Positions 25,387 through 33,283 of a DNA stretch of 64,000 nt are shown here, piece after piece. The notes beneath the pieces are model-generated. The model made no database searches. It had not been told where the DNA came from and saw only the letters and a program-made list of their open reading frames with translations. The stretch is from contig NZ_JBFAPI010000009.1 of the NCBI RefSeq assembly GCF_040676615.1, forward strand, positions 186,001-250,000. Direction: 5' to 3'. Each line of letters begins with the position of its first letter. Positions within the stretch are counted from its first letter, which is position 1. The DNA comes from Asanoa sp040676615. GTDB taxonomy: Bacteria; Actinomycetota; Actinomycetes; Mycobacteriales; Micromonosporaceae. A program made the translations under genes and the position numbers.

Positions 25387-28300
25387 GTGTCCGGTCTGGT
25401 CGTGACGCTGCGCGGCATCCGATCGCGGTTCGGCCGGTCGATCCTGGTCGTCCTGCTGTCGACCGTCGCGATCGGGGCAGCCGTGCTCGTGCCGCTGTAT
25501 TCGAACGCCGCGGCACAGTCGGTGTTGACCGACACGGTCGCCGCCCCGCCGCCCATCGTGGCCGGGCTCAACGCCCGAGGCGCCGCGCCGCCGATCGTGG
25601 CCGGGCTCCAGGTCCCCAACGGCGCGCCGACCAGGGTGCTCGCGCAGGACGTGCGGGCCGCGATCGACAAGGCCCTCGACGACGCGCCCGCGGTCGCCGC
25701 CGTGCTCGGGCCGCCGCAGGCCACCACCGGCGACCTGGTCAACCTCACCGTCAAGACCAAGAACCAGGGCCGGCTGGTGTTCCGACCCGGCGCCTGCGAC
25801 CACCTCACGATCACCGAAGGGCACTGCCCCGCACCCGGCGAGCTGATGCTCAGCGACCGGACGGCCGAGGCACTCGGTGTGCGCGTCGGCCAAGCGGTCC
25901 AGGTGGCCGCCGACGGCGGTGCGACGCGGTCCTACCTCGGGGAGCCGCCGACCGTCGACCCGAGGTTCACCGTGGTCGGCATATACCGGATCGGCGACCC
26001 GACCGACCCCTATTGGGAGACCACCGGCTTCTTCCGCGGCGCGCCGACGAACATTCTCGAAGACGGCACCCACATCGTCGACGAGGTGTTCACCGGCGAC
26101 GAGGCCGCGGTGCTGAAGATCCCGCACGGCCGCCCGTACGCCACCGTCGACTACCCGCTGATGGCGGAGAAGGTGCGCCTCGCGGACGTACCCGAACTCA
26201 CCCGCGAGCTGGAGCAGCTCGGTGAGCGCGACGAGGTCGACCGGGTCGCGCTGATGATCGGCCTGCTGCCCAGCCTGCGCGACGCGGAGAAGCAGCGGGC
26301 GGCGATCACCGCCGGTGTGCCGACCGTCGCGCTGCCGCTGATCATCCTGTGCTGGTTCGTGCTGTTCCTGGTCATCGCCGCGGTGACCGACGACCGGCGG
26401 GCGGAGATCGCGGTCGGCAAGCTGCGCGGGTTCAGCGTCGGCGGCATCACCCGGTTCGCGATCGGTGAGCCACTGTTGCTGATCGCGGTGGCCGCGCCGC
26501 TCGGCGCGCTGCTCGGCATCGGGCTGACGAAGCTGGCCGCCGCCGCCTTCCTCGCGCCCGGTGTCGACGTCCAGGTCGGCTGGCCGGCCTTCGCGGTCGG
26601 CCTCGGCGCCCTGCTCGGCGCGGTCGTGGCCGCCGTGCTCGGTGCCCGGCAGACCGTTCGCGCCACCATCGCGGCGTTGTTGCGCCGGGTGCCGCACCGG
26701 TCGGGCCGGCGCACGGCCGTGGCGGAGGCGATCGTCGCCGCCCTCGCCGTCGCCGCCCTCTACCAACTGCTCTTTGGCGGCGACGGGCAGCGGGCCACGC
26801 TCGGCTACGCCGCCCCCGCGCTCGTCGCCCTCCTCGCCGGCCTGCTCACCGGGCGCCTGCTCGGCCTGGTGGCCCGGCGGCGGCTGGTCAGCGCCACCCG
26901 GCGCGGCCGGTTGCCCGCGCTGCTCGCCGCGGCCCAGGTCGGCCGCCGGCCGGAGAGCGCCCGGCTGGTCGCGGTGCTGACGGTCGCGCTGGCCCTGCTC
27001 ACCTTCGCGGCGACGATCTGGGACGTTTCGTCGGCGAACCGGTCCCGCACCGCCGACGCCGATCTTGGTGCCGACCGGGTCTACGTGGTCAGCGCGTCGG
27101 AGCCCGGTGCGGTGCGGGCCGCCGTCGAACGGATCGACCCGAGCGGCAAGCAGTTGATGGCCGTGGTGCGGAGCCGGCAGAGCTACAACGGCGCCTACGT
27201 CGATCTGGTCGGCGTGCAGTCAGACAGGATGGCCGCGGTCGCGCGCTTCCCGGACAAGAACGCGGCCCAGGTGGCCGCCCTGGCCGCCGAGCTGGGTGAG
27301 CAGGGCGCGCCCCCGGTGCCGCTACACCAGGGCCACGTCGTGCTGCGGGCGACGGTCACCAAGCTGAACCACACGCCGGGCCGCCCGATGGGGCTCGGCA
27401 TCGTGGTCGGCGAACCGGGTGCCGCGCCCCGGGCGGTCCCGCTGGGCCACCTCCAGAGCGGCTCGGCGTCGTACGCCGGTGATCTGACCTGTGCCGCCGA
27501 CTGCCGGCTGCTCGGCCTGCAGGTGCGCCGGTTCGGCGGCGACAACACGCCCGGCGCGGCGACGGTGACGATCGACGGCATCGAGCTGGACGGCAAGCCG
27601 GTCGACGCCTCGCTCAGCAAGGCCGACGCGTGGCGCCCGGTCGCCTCGCCGCCGGTCGGGCAGACGCTCACGGTCTCGGCCGACGACGCCGGGCTCACCC
27701 TCGACGTGACCAGCGAGAGCAGCTCCGATGTGGTGGCGCAGTACGCCGACGTGGTCAAGGACGCTCCCGTGGCGCTGGCCGGCCCGGCACCGACCGACGA
27801 CAAGAACGCCACCGAGTTCTCGTTCCCGGTGCTGGGCAAGGCACCCGACGACGTACGCGTGGTCGACCGGGTGCCGCTGTTGCCCCGGGTCGGCGACCAC
27901 GCGCTGCTCTTCGACGGCGCCGCCCTGGTCTCCCGCGCCGAGCGGTCGGCCGGGCTCCTCCTCGACGAGCTGTCCTACGAGGTCTGGGCGACCGACGCCG
28001 CGCCGCCCGACCTCGCCGCGCGGCTGGCCGCCGAGGGCACGCCGGCGACGCTGACCGAGAGCCGGTCGACCCGGGTGTCCCAGCTCGGTCGGGCCGCGCC
28101 TGCGTTGGCGCTGCGGCTCTACCTCTTCGCCGGGCTGGTCGGGCTGCTGCTGGCCCTCGGCGCGCTGGTCCTCGACGCCGGCGTCACGGCGCCGTGGCGC
28201 CGCCAGCAGGCCAGCGCGTTGCGGATCACCGGCGTGCCGGCCAAGGTGCTGCGGGGGATGGCCAACCGGGAGAACCTGATGGTGCTCGGCTTCCCGGTGG

Positions 28301-28491
28301 TGGCCGGCATCGTCGCCGGCGTGGGCGGCGCGGCGCTGGTGTTGCCGGCGATCGCGCTGGTCTCGATCGACGGCGGCGATCAGGCCTACCGGCTCGGCGG
28401 CTGGTGGCTGCCCGGATCGCTGCTGTTCCTGGTGGCCGCGCTCGTGGTCGCCGGTCTGGTGCTCCGCCGCATTCGGGGAGGTGCGCGGTGA
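25387..28491 (+). CDS. Large FtsX-type ABC transporter permease 1
   Basis: This 1,034-residue membrane protein has an N-terminal helix (about residues 18-38). A large extracytoplasmic region follows, then a central helix cluster beginning LCWFVLFLVIAAV near residue 317. A second extracytoplasmic region precedes a C-terminal helix group from about residue 900. This is the MacB/FtsX-like duplicated permease plan. Two motifs recur in all three giant permeases of the locus: GACDHLTITEGHC near residue 137 and CAADCRLLG near 700. The GTG start has GGAGGT seven bases upstream. Its stop overlaps the ATPase start as GTGA. The transported or pulled substrate is unknown. Confidence 0.88.
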   Translation: MSGLVVTLRGIRSRFGRSILVVLLSTVAIGAAVLVPLYSNAAAQSVLTDTVAAPPPIVAGLNARGAAPPIVAGLQVPNGAPTRVLAQDVRAAIDKALDDAPAVAAVLGPPQATTGDLVNLTVKTKNQGRLVFRPGACDHLTITEGHCPAPGELMLSDRTAEALGVRVGQAVQVAADGGATRSYLGEPPTVDPRFTVVGIYRIGDPTDPYWETTGFFRGAPTNILEDGTHIVDEVFTGDEAAVLKIPHGRPYATVDYPLMAEKVRLADVPELTRELEQLGERDEVDRVALMIGLLPSLRDAEKQRAAITAGVPTVALPLIILCWFVLFLVIAAVTDDRRAEIAVGKLRGFSVGGITRFAIGEPLLLIAVAAPLGALLGIGLTKLAAAAFLAPGVDVQVGWPAFAVGLGALLGAVVAAVLGARQTVRATIAALLRRVPHRSGRRTAVAEAIVAALAVAALYQLLFGGDGQRATLGYAAPALVALLAGLLTGRLLGLVARRRLVSATRRGRLPALLAAAQVGRRPESARLVAVLTVALALLTFAATIWDVSSANRSRTADADLGADRVYVVSASEPGAVRAAVERIDPSGKQLMAVVRSRQSYNGAYVDLVGVQSDRMAAVARFPDKNAAQVAALAAELGEQGAPPVPLHQGHVVLRATVTKLNHTPGRPMGLGIVVGEPGAAPRAVPLGHLQSGSASYAGDLTCAADCRLLGLQVRRFGGDNTPGAATVTIDGIELDGKPVDASLSKADAWRPVASPPVGQTLTVSADDAGLTLDVTSESSSDVVAQYADVVKDAPVALAGPAPTDDKNATEFSFPVLGKAPDDVRVVDRVPLLPRVGDHALLFDGAALVSRAERSAGLLLDELSYEVWATDAAPPDLAARLAAEGTPATLTESRSTRVSQLGRAAPALALRLYLFAGLVGLLLALGALVLDAGVTAPWRRQQASALRITGVPAKVLRGMANRENLMVLGFPVVAGIVAGVGGAALVLPAIALVSIDGGDQAYRLGGWWLPGSLLFLVAALVVAGLVLRRIRGGAR

Positions 28492-29387
28492 GCGAGCGGG
28501 TCGACACACTCGACGCCGAAACCGGCTTCGTGCCGTTCGGTGTCACCTGCCGCGGTGTGGTGCTCATCTACCGGCTCGAGGGCTACGACGTGGTGGCGCT
28601 GGCCGGCGTCGACCTCGACATCGCCCCCGGCGAGGCGGTCGCGCTGGTCGGCCCGTCGGGTGCCGGCAAGTCGACGCTGTTGTCGCTGATGTCCGGGGTG
28701 CTGCGCCCGTCGGCGGGCCGGCTGCACGTCGGCGAACTCGACCTGGTGCGGGCCGGCGCCGCCGACGTGCAGCGGTTGCGTGCCGTCGACGTGGGCGTCG
28801 CGCTCCAGGGCAGCGGCCGCAACCTGTTGCCCTACCTGACCTGCGAGCAGAACGTGCGGTTCGCACAGCGCGCGGCCCGGGCCCTGGGCAAGCGGCCGCC
28901 GGACCCGGCGGTCATCCTCGACGACGTCGGGCTGCTCGGCCGGCGCCGGGCGGTGCCGGCCGAGCTGTCGCCGGGCGAGCGGCAGCGGTTGGCCTTCGCC
29001 GTGGCGGGCGCCTGCCGGCCGCGACTGCTGCTGCTCGACGAGCCGACCAACCAGCTCGACGAGCACTCCCGCGACGAGGTGCTGGCGGTGCTGCACCGGC
29101 TGCACGAGGCCGGCACCACGATCGTCGTGGTCACCCACGACATGGCGGTCGGCAAGGCCCTCGGCCGCACGGTGACCATCCGCGACGGCCGGGTCGGCGC
29201 CGAGGGCCGGCGCGGTGAGGACTACTCCGTGGTGGGTCGCGACGGTAGCGTGCACCTTCCGGCGGAGCTGCTCGACCGGCTTCCGCCGGGCACGCTTGTC
29301 AAGATCGCGTCCGATGCCGACGGCACCATCCGGCTGGTGCCGGCGCTTGAAGGGGGAACCGATGAGCAGGACCATCGTCGTCGATGA
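28488..29387 (+). CDS. ABC transporter ATP-binding protein with degenerate signature and AbrB-like tail
   Basis: This 299-residue ATPase of the LolD/MacB type has Walker A ALVGPSGAGKSTLLSLMSG, Q-loop VALQGSGRNLLPYL and Walker B LLLLDEPTNQLDEHS. The signature reads ELSPGERQRLAFA instead of LSGGQ. After residue 240 comes a domain with DYSVVGRDGSVHLPAELLDR and LPPGTLVKI, which resembles a SpoVT/AbrB swapped-hairpin fold, a feature shared with the ATPase at 32411. The GTG start overlaps the permease stop (GTGA), and the 3' end overlaps the next ATPase by 26 bases. Normal ATPases pair as dimers, so this one may form a mixed dimer with the canonical ATPase that follows. Confidence 0.88.
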   Translation: MSERVDTLDAETGFVPFGVTCRGVVLIYRLEGYDVVALAGVDLDIAPGEAVALVGPSGAGKSTLLSLMSGVLRPSAGRLHVGELDLVRAGAADVQRLRAVDVGVALQGSGRNLLPYLTCEQNVRFAQRAARALGKRPPDPAVILDDVGLLGRRRAVPAELSPGERQRLAFAVAGACRPRLLLLDEPTNQLDEHSRDEVLAVLHRLHEAGTTIVVVTHDMAVGKALGRTVTIRDGRVGAEGRRGEDYSVVGRDGSVHLPAELLDRLPPGTLVKIASDADGTIRLVPALEGGTDEQDHRRR

Positions 29388-30036
29388 GGTGACCGTCGCC
29401 TACGGCGCCGGCGAACCGGTGCTGTCCGGCGTGTCGGCGGTCGTGACGCCGGGGCAGGTGCTGGCGGTGACCGGGCCGTCCGGGGCCGGCAAGACCACGC
29501 TGTTGTGGACGATGGCCGGGCTGCTCCGCCCGTCGGAGGGCAGCGTGACGGTCGACGGCGAGCCGATCCGCGACCGCGACTTCGCCGTGGCCCAGAAGGT
29601 CGTGCTCGTGCCGCAGGACAACGGCCTGGCCGCGATCCTGACCGCCGCCGAAAACGTGCAGGTGGCGCTCATCGCCGGTGGGGTCGCCCCGCCCGAGGCC
29701 CGCCGGCGCACTGCCGAGGCGCTGGAGCGGCTGGGCCTGGCCGGCCAGTCCGACCAGCTCGTCGAGGAGCTCTCCGGTGGCCAGCAGCAGCGCACCGCGA
29801 TCGCCCGCGGGCTGGCGCTGCACGGCGATGTGGTGCTGGCCGACGAGGTGACCAGCGAGCTCGACGCGACCAACCGGCAGAAGGTCATCGACCTGCTCCG
29901 CGAGGAGGCGTTCCGCGGCGCGGCGGTCGTGTTCGCGACACACGACCCGGAGGCCGCGGCGGCCTGCGACGCGGAACTGCACCTCGTCGACGGCCGGGCC
30001 GAACTGGTCCGGGGACCGTCACCTGTTGGTCACTGA
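29362..30036 (+). CDS. ABC transporter ATP-binding protein, canonical signature
   Basis: This 224-residue ATPase is close to the minimal LolD/MacB size. Walker A is VTGPSGAGKTTLLWTMAG, the Q-loop is VLVPQDNGLAAIL, and the signature is ELSGGQQQRTAIARG, which is intact. Walker B is VVLADEVTSELD, where the usual Pro after DE is Val. The H-loop is VVFATHDPEA. The ATG at 29362 lies inside the preceding ATPase gene, with AGGGGG about six bases upstream, so translation is coupled. It lacks the AbrB-like tail of its neighbour. It probably energises permease 1 together with the degenerate ATPase. Confidence 0.92.
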   Translation: MSRTIVVDEVTVAYGAGEPVLSGVSAVVTPGQVLAVTGPSGAGKTTLLWTMAGLLRPSEGSVTVDGEPIRDRDFAVAQKVVLVPQDNGLAAILTAAENVQVALIAGGVAPPEARRRTAEALERLGLAGQSDQLVEELSGGQQQRTAIARGLALHGDVVLADEVTSELDATNRQKVIDLLREEAFRGAAVVFATHDPEAAAACDAELHLVDGRAELVRGPSPVGH

Positions 30037-30060
30037 CAACGCTGGCGGGGCGGGGTTACT

Positions 30061-30630
30061 GTGCCCGGCATGAGCGATGTCGCACCCACCGCCGACCCGG
30101 CGGTCCAGGTCCACGTGCCCGCGCAGCGTCCGGAGAGCAACGGCGCCGCCGACAAGATCAGTGACGCGGTCGAGCGCGCCACCGCTGTCTCCGGCCGGGT
30201 CGCCTCGGCGGTGGTCGAGCGGCTCCGCAACGAGGGCTCGCTCACCGCCGACCGCGGCGCGACGACGATCGCCGACGAGGTGGTCGAGAAGATCGCCGGG
30301 ATCGCGGCGCGGAGCGTGCCGGGCGTGCACGACCTCGGTGGCGACGTGGCCCGGGTCTTCGCGGGGCTCAAGGAGCGGGTCGGCCTCGACGACGCCTCCG
30401 ACCGGGGCGTGTCGGTCCGGCTCGACGGCGAGCAGGCCACGGTCGAGATCACCCTCGTCATCGAGTACGGGCAGGTCGTACGTACGGTGACCGAAGCGGT
30501 GCGGGCCGAGGTGATCGCGGCGGTGGAGAAGATGCTCAGCCTCCAGGTCACCGAGGTGAACATCAAGGTCGACGACGTGCACGTAGCAGGACCGGAAGAC
30601 GGGTTGACGCGGCAGCGTCAAGCCGTCTGA
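30061..30630 (+). CDS. Asp23/Gls24 family envelope stress response protein
   Basis: The product is 189 residues if the GTG at 30061 is used, and an ATG at 30070 gives MSDVAP. The core ATTIADEVVEKIAGIAARSV followed by RLDGEQATVEITLVIEYGQV matches the Asp23/Gls24 domain (DUF322), a small alpha/beta domain found in envelope-stress and membrane-associated proteins of Gram-positives. A charged Ala-rich leader precedes it and a short tail follows. It sits 24 bases after an ABC ATPase, in the middle of the FtsX-permease locus, which suits an envelope-related role. Whether it belongs to the transporter operon is not proven. Confidence 0.85.
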   Translation: MPGMSDVAPTADPAVQVHVPAQRPESNGAADKISDAVERATAVSGRVASAVVERLRNEGSLTADRGATTIADEVVEKIAGIAARSVPGVHDLGGDVARVFAGLKERVGLDDASDRGVSVRLDGEQATVEITLVIEYGQVVRTVTEAVRAEVIAAVEKMLSLQVTEVNIKVDDVHVAGPEDGLTRQRQAV

Positions 30631-30686
30631 GGACTTTAAGTAGCACAGCCTTAGCGATCGTTCAGGCCAGCCTCTAGACTGGCCGA

Positions 30687-32360
30687 ATGGACGCCGAGGA
30701 GATCGCTGCCGGACGGGCCCGCTGGCAGGCACGCTATGACGCCGCACGCAAGCGGGACGCCGACTTCACGACGCTGTCCGGGATGCCGGTCGAGCCGGTC
30801 TACGGCCCGCCGCCCGGCGTCGAGGTGCCCGGCTTCGAGAAGATCGGCTGGCCCGGCGAGTTCCCCTACACCCGGGGCCTCTACCCGACCGGCTACCGCG
30901 GTCGCACCTGGACCATCCGGCAGTTCGCCGGCTTCGGCAACGCCAGGCAGACCAACGAGCGCTACAAGTTGATCCTGGGGGCGGGCGGCGGCGGGCTGTC
31001 GGTCGCGTTCGACATGCCCACCCTGATGGGCCGCGACTCCGACGACCCGCACTCGCTGGGCGAGGTCGGGCACTGCGGCGTGGCCATCGACTCGGCCGCC
31101 GACATGGACGTGCTCTTCGACGGCATCGACCTCGGCGCGGTCACCACGTCGATGACCATCTCCGGCCCGGCCGTGCCGGTCTTCTGCATGTATCTGGTCG
31201 CCGCGGAGCGCCAGGGCGCCGACCTGTCCAAGCTCGACGGCACGCTGCAGACCGACATCTTCAAGGAATACATCGCCCAGAAGGAGTGGCTCTTCGAGCC
31301 CGAGCCGCACCTGCGGCTGATCGGCGACCTGATGGAATACTGCGCCCGCGAGATCCCGCGCTACAAGCCGCTGTCGGTCTCCGGCTACCACATCCGCGAG
31401 GCCGGTTCGACCGCCGCGCAGGAGCTGGCCTACACGCTCGCCGACGGCTTCGGCTACGTCGAGCTGGGCCTGTCCCGCGGCCTCGACGTCAACACGTTCG
31501 CGCCGGGGCTCTCGTTCTTCTTCGACTCGCACGTCGACTTCTTCGAAGAGATCGCCAAATTCCGCGCCGCCCGGCGGATCTGGGCCCGCTGGCTCCGTGA
31601 CGTCTACGGCGCCACCGACGAGCGGGCCCTGTGGCTGCGCTTCCACACCCAGACCGCGGGTGTCTCGCTGACCGCGCAGCAACCGGTCAACAACGTCGTA
31701 CGCACGGCTGTCGAGGCTCTTGCCGCCGTGCTCGGCGGCACCAACTCGTTGCACACCAACGCGCTCGACGAAACCCTGGCGCTGCCGACCGACGAGTCCG
31801 CCGAGATCGCCCTGCGCACCCAGATGGTGCTGATGGAGGAGACCGGCGTGACCAACGTGGCCGACCCGCTGGGCGGCTCGTGGTACGTGGAGGCGCTCAC
31901 CGACGCGATCGAGGCCGAGGCCGAGAAGATCTTCGAGCGGATCCGCGAGCTCGGCTCCGACGGCACCATCACCTCGGGCATCCTGCGCGGCATCGAAGAC
32001 GGCTGGTTCACCGCGGCGATCGCCGACTCCGCCTTCACCTACCAGCGGGCACTGGAGAAGGGCGAGAAGAAGATCGTCGGGGTCAACACCGCGACCAGCA
32101 CGGTCGCCAAGGAGCTCGACATCCTGCGTGTCTCGCACGAGGTCGAGGTCGAGCAGCGCAAGACGCTGGCTGGCCGCAAGTCCGGCCGCGACCAGGCGGT
32201 GGTCGACGCGGCCCTCAAGCGGATGGTCGACGTGGCCCGCACCAGCGACAACATGATCCCGTCCATGCTCGACGCGGTGCGGGCCGAGGCGACGCTGGGC
32301 GAGATCTGCGACGTGCTGCGGGCCGAGTGGGGCGTCTACCGGGAGCCCGCCCGGTTCTAA
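30687..32360 (+). CDS. Methylmalonyl-CoA mutase family, large subunit without B12 domain
   Basis: This 557-residue catalytic TIM-barrel subunit belongs to the adenosylcobalamin acyl-CoA mutases. Conserved segments include GYRGRTWTIRQFAGFG, where the Tyr matches the substrate-binding Tyr of methylmalonyl-CoA mutase, and PEPHLRLIGDL, where the Arg matches the carboxylate-binding Arg. Both argue for a dicarboxylic substrate rather than isobutyryl-CoA. The C-terminal cobalamin domain with its DxHxxG motif is absent, so a separate B12-binding subunit must exist outside this window. A TAGACT at 30675-30680 could give a near-leaderless transcript. Its likely reaction is methylmalonyl-CoA to succinyl-CoA, and MeaB at 24368 is its expected chaperone. 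Confidence 0.9.
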   Translation: MDAEEIAAGRARWQARYDAARKRDADFTTLSGMPVEPVYGPPPGVEVPGFEKIGWPGEFPYTRGLYPTGYRGRTWTIRQFAGFGNARQTNERYKLILGAGGGGLSVAFDMPTLMGRDSDDPHSLGEVGHCGVAIDSAADMDVLFDGIDLGAVTTSMTISGPAVPVFCMYLVAAERQGADLSKLDGTLQTDIFKEYIAQKEWLFEPEPHLRLIGDLMEYCAREIPRYKPLSVSGYHIREAGSTAAQELAYTLADGFGYVELGLSRGLDVNTFAPGLSFFFDSHVDFFEEIAKFRAARRIWARWLRDVYGATDERALWLRFHTQTAGVSLTAQQPVNNVVRTAVEALAAVLGGTNSLHTNALDETLALPTDESAEIALRTQMVLMEETGVTNVADPLGGSWYVEALTDAIEAEAEKIFERIRELGSDGTITSGILRGIEDGWFTAAIADSAFTYQRALEKGEKKIVGVNTATSTVAKELDILRVSHEVEVEQRKTLAGRKSGRDQAVVDAALKRMVDVARTSDNMIPSMLDAVRAEATLGEICDVLRAEWGVYREPARF

Positions 32361-32410
32361 CCAGTGATCACGGGGCTGCGCGATCATCGACGAGGTGGTA
32401 GGCAGTACCC

Positions 32411-33277
32411 GTGTCAGGTCTCGCAGTCGCATGCCGCCGCGTGGTGCACATCTACCGTGCCGAGGCGGGCGACGTCGTCGCGCTCTCCGGCGTCGACCTG
32501 TCGATCGGCCCGGGCGAGATGCTCGCGCTCGTCGGCCCGTCGGGGTCCGGCAAGTCCACGCTGGTCGCGCTGCTCGCCGGCCTGATGCGACCGTCCGCCG
32601 GCCGGGTCAACGTCGGCACCTTCGATCTCGGCAAGCTCAGCGACGCCGAGATCTCCCGGCTGCGCGGCACGCAGATCGGCGTCGTGCTCCAGGGGGCGGC
32701 CCGCAACCTGCTGCCCTACGCCTCGCTGGAACGCAACGTCTGGCTCGCCCAGCGCCGGGCCGCCCGCACCGAGGGCATCGAGCTCGAAGACCCGGAGCGG
32801 ATCCTCGACCTGGTCGGCCTGACCGGAAAGGGCGCGGCGAAGCTGACCGACCTGCCGCCGGGCGCGCGGCAGCGGGCCGCCCTCGCCGTCGGCATCGCGG
32901 CCTCGCCCGGCCTGCTGCTGGTCGACGAGCCGACCAGCCAGCTCGACTCGCACGGCCGCGACGAGGTGCTCGACGCGCTCGAGACGGTCAACGCCGAGCG
33001 CGGCACCACCGTCGTCGTGGTCACCCACGACGCCGAGGTCGGCGCCCGCCTGGGCCGCGCGGTCACCATCCGCGACGGCCGGGTCGGCGCCGAGGGGCGC
33101 GGTGGTCAGGACTTCGCGGTGGTCGCCGGCGACGGCACCGTGCAGCTCCCGCCCGACATCCTCGGCCACTTCCCGCCGGGCACCCTGTTCACCGTCGACC
33201 AGGCTGACGGCTCCGTCACCCTCGTTCCCGGTGGCGCCGCCCAGATCCCGGATTCACACACCGGCGACGCGGCCTAG
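32411..33277 (+). CDS. ABC transporter ATP-binding protein with degenerate signature and AbrB-like tail
   Basis: This 288-residue ATPase is paralogous to the one at 28488. Walker A is ALVGPSGSGKSTLVALLAG, the Q-loop is VVLQGAARNLLPYA, and Walker B is LLLVDEPTSQLDSHG. The signature is strongly altered (DLPPGARQRAALA). The tail DFAVVAGDGTVQLPPDIL and FPPGTLFTV matches the AbrB-like tail of the other ATPase. A GTG start directly follows a spacer after the mutase. It drives the two permeases that follow at 33284 and 36409. It has no canonical partner ATPase nearby, so it may form a homodimer or pair with the canonical ATPase at 29362. Confidence 0.88.
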   Translation: MSGLAVACRRVVHIYRAEAGDVVALSGVDLSIGPGEMLALVGPSGSGKSTLVALLAGLMRPSAGRVNVGTFDLGKLSDAEISRLRGTQIGVVLQGAARNLLPYASLERNVWLAQRRAARTEGIELEDPERILDLVGLTGKGAAKLTDLPPGARQRAALAVGIAASPGLLLVDEPTSQLDSHGRDEVLDALETVNAERGTTVVVVTHDAEVGARLGRAVTIRDGRVGAEGRGGQDFAVVAGDGTVQLPPDILGHFPPGTLFTVDQADGSVTLVPGGAAQIPDSHTGDAA

Positions 33278-33283
33278 CCCCGC

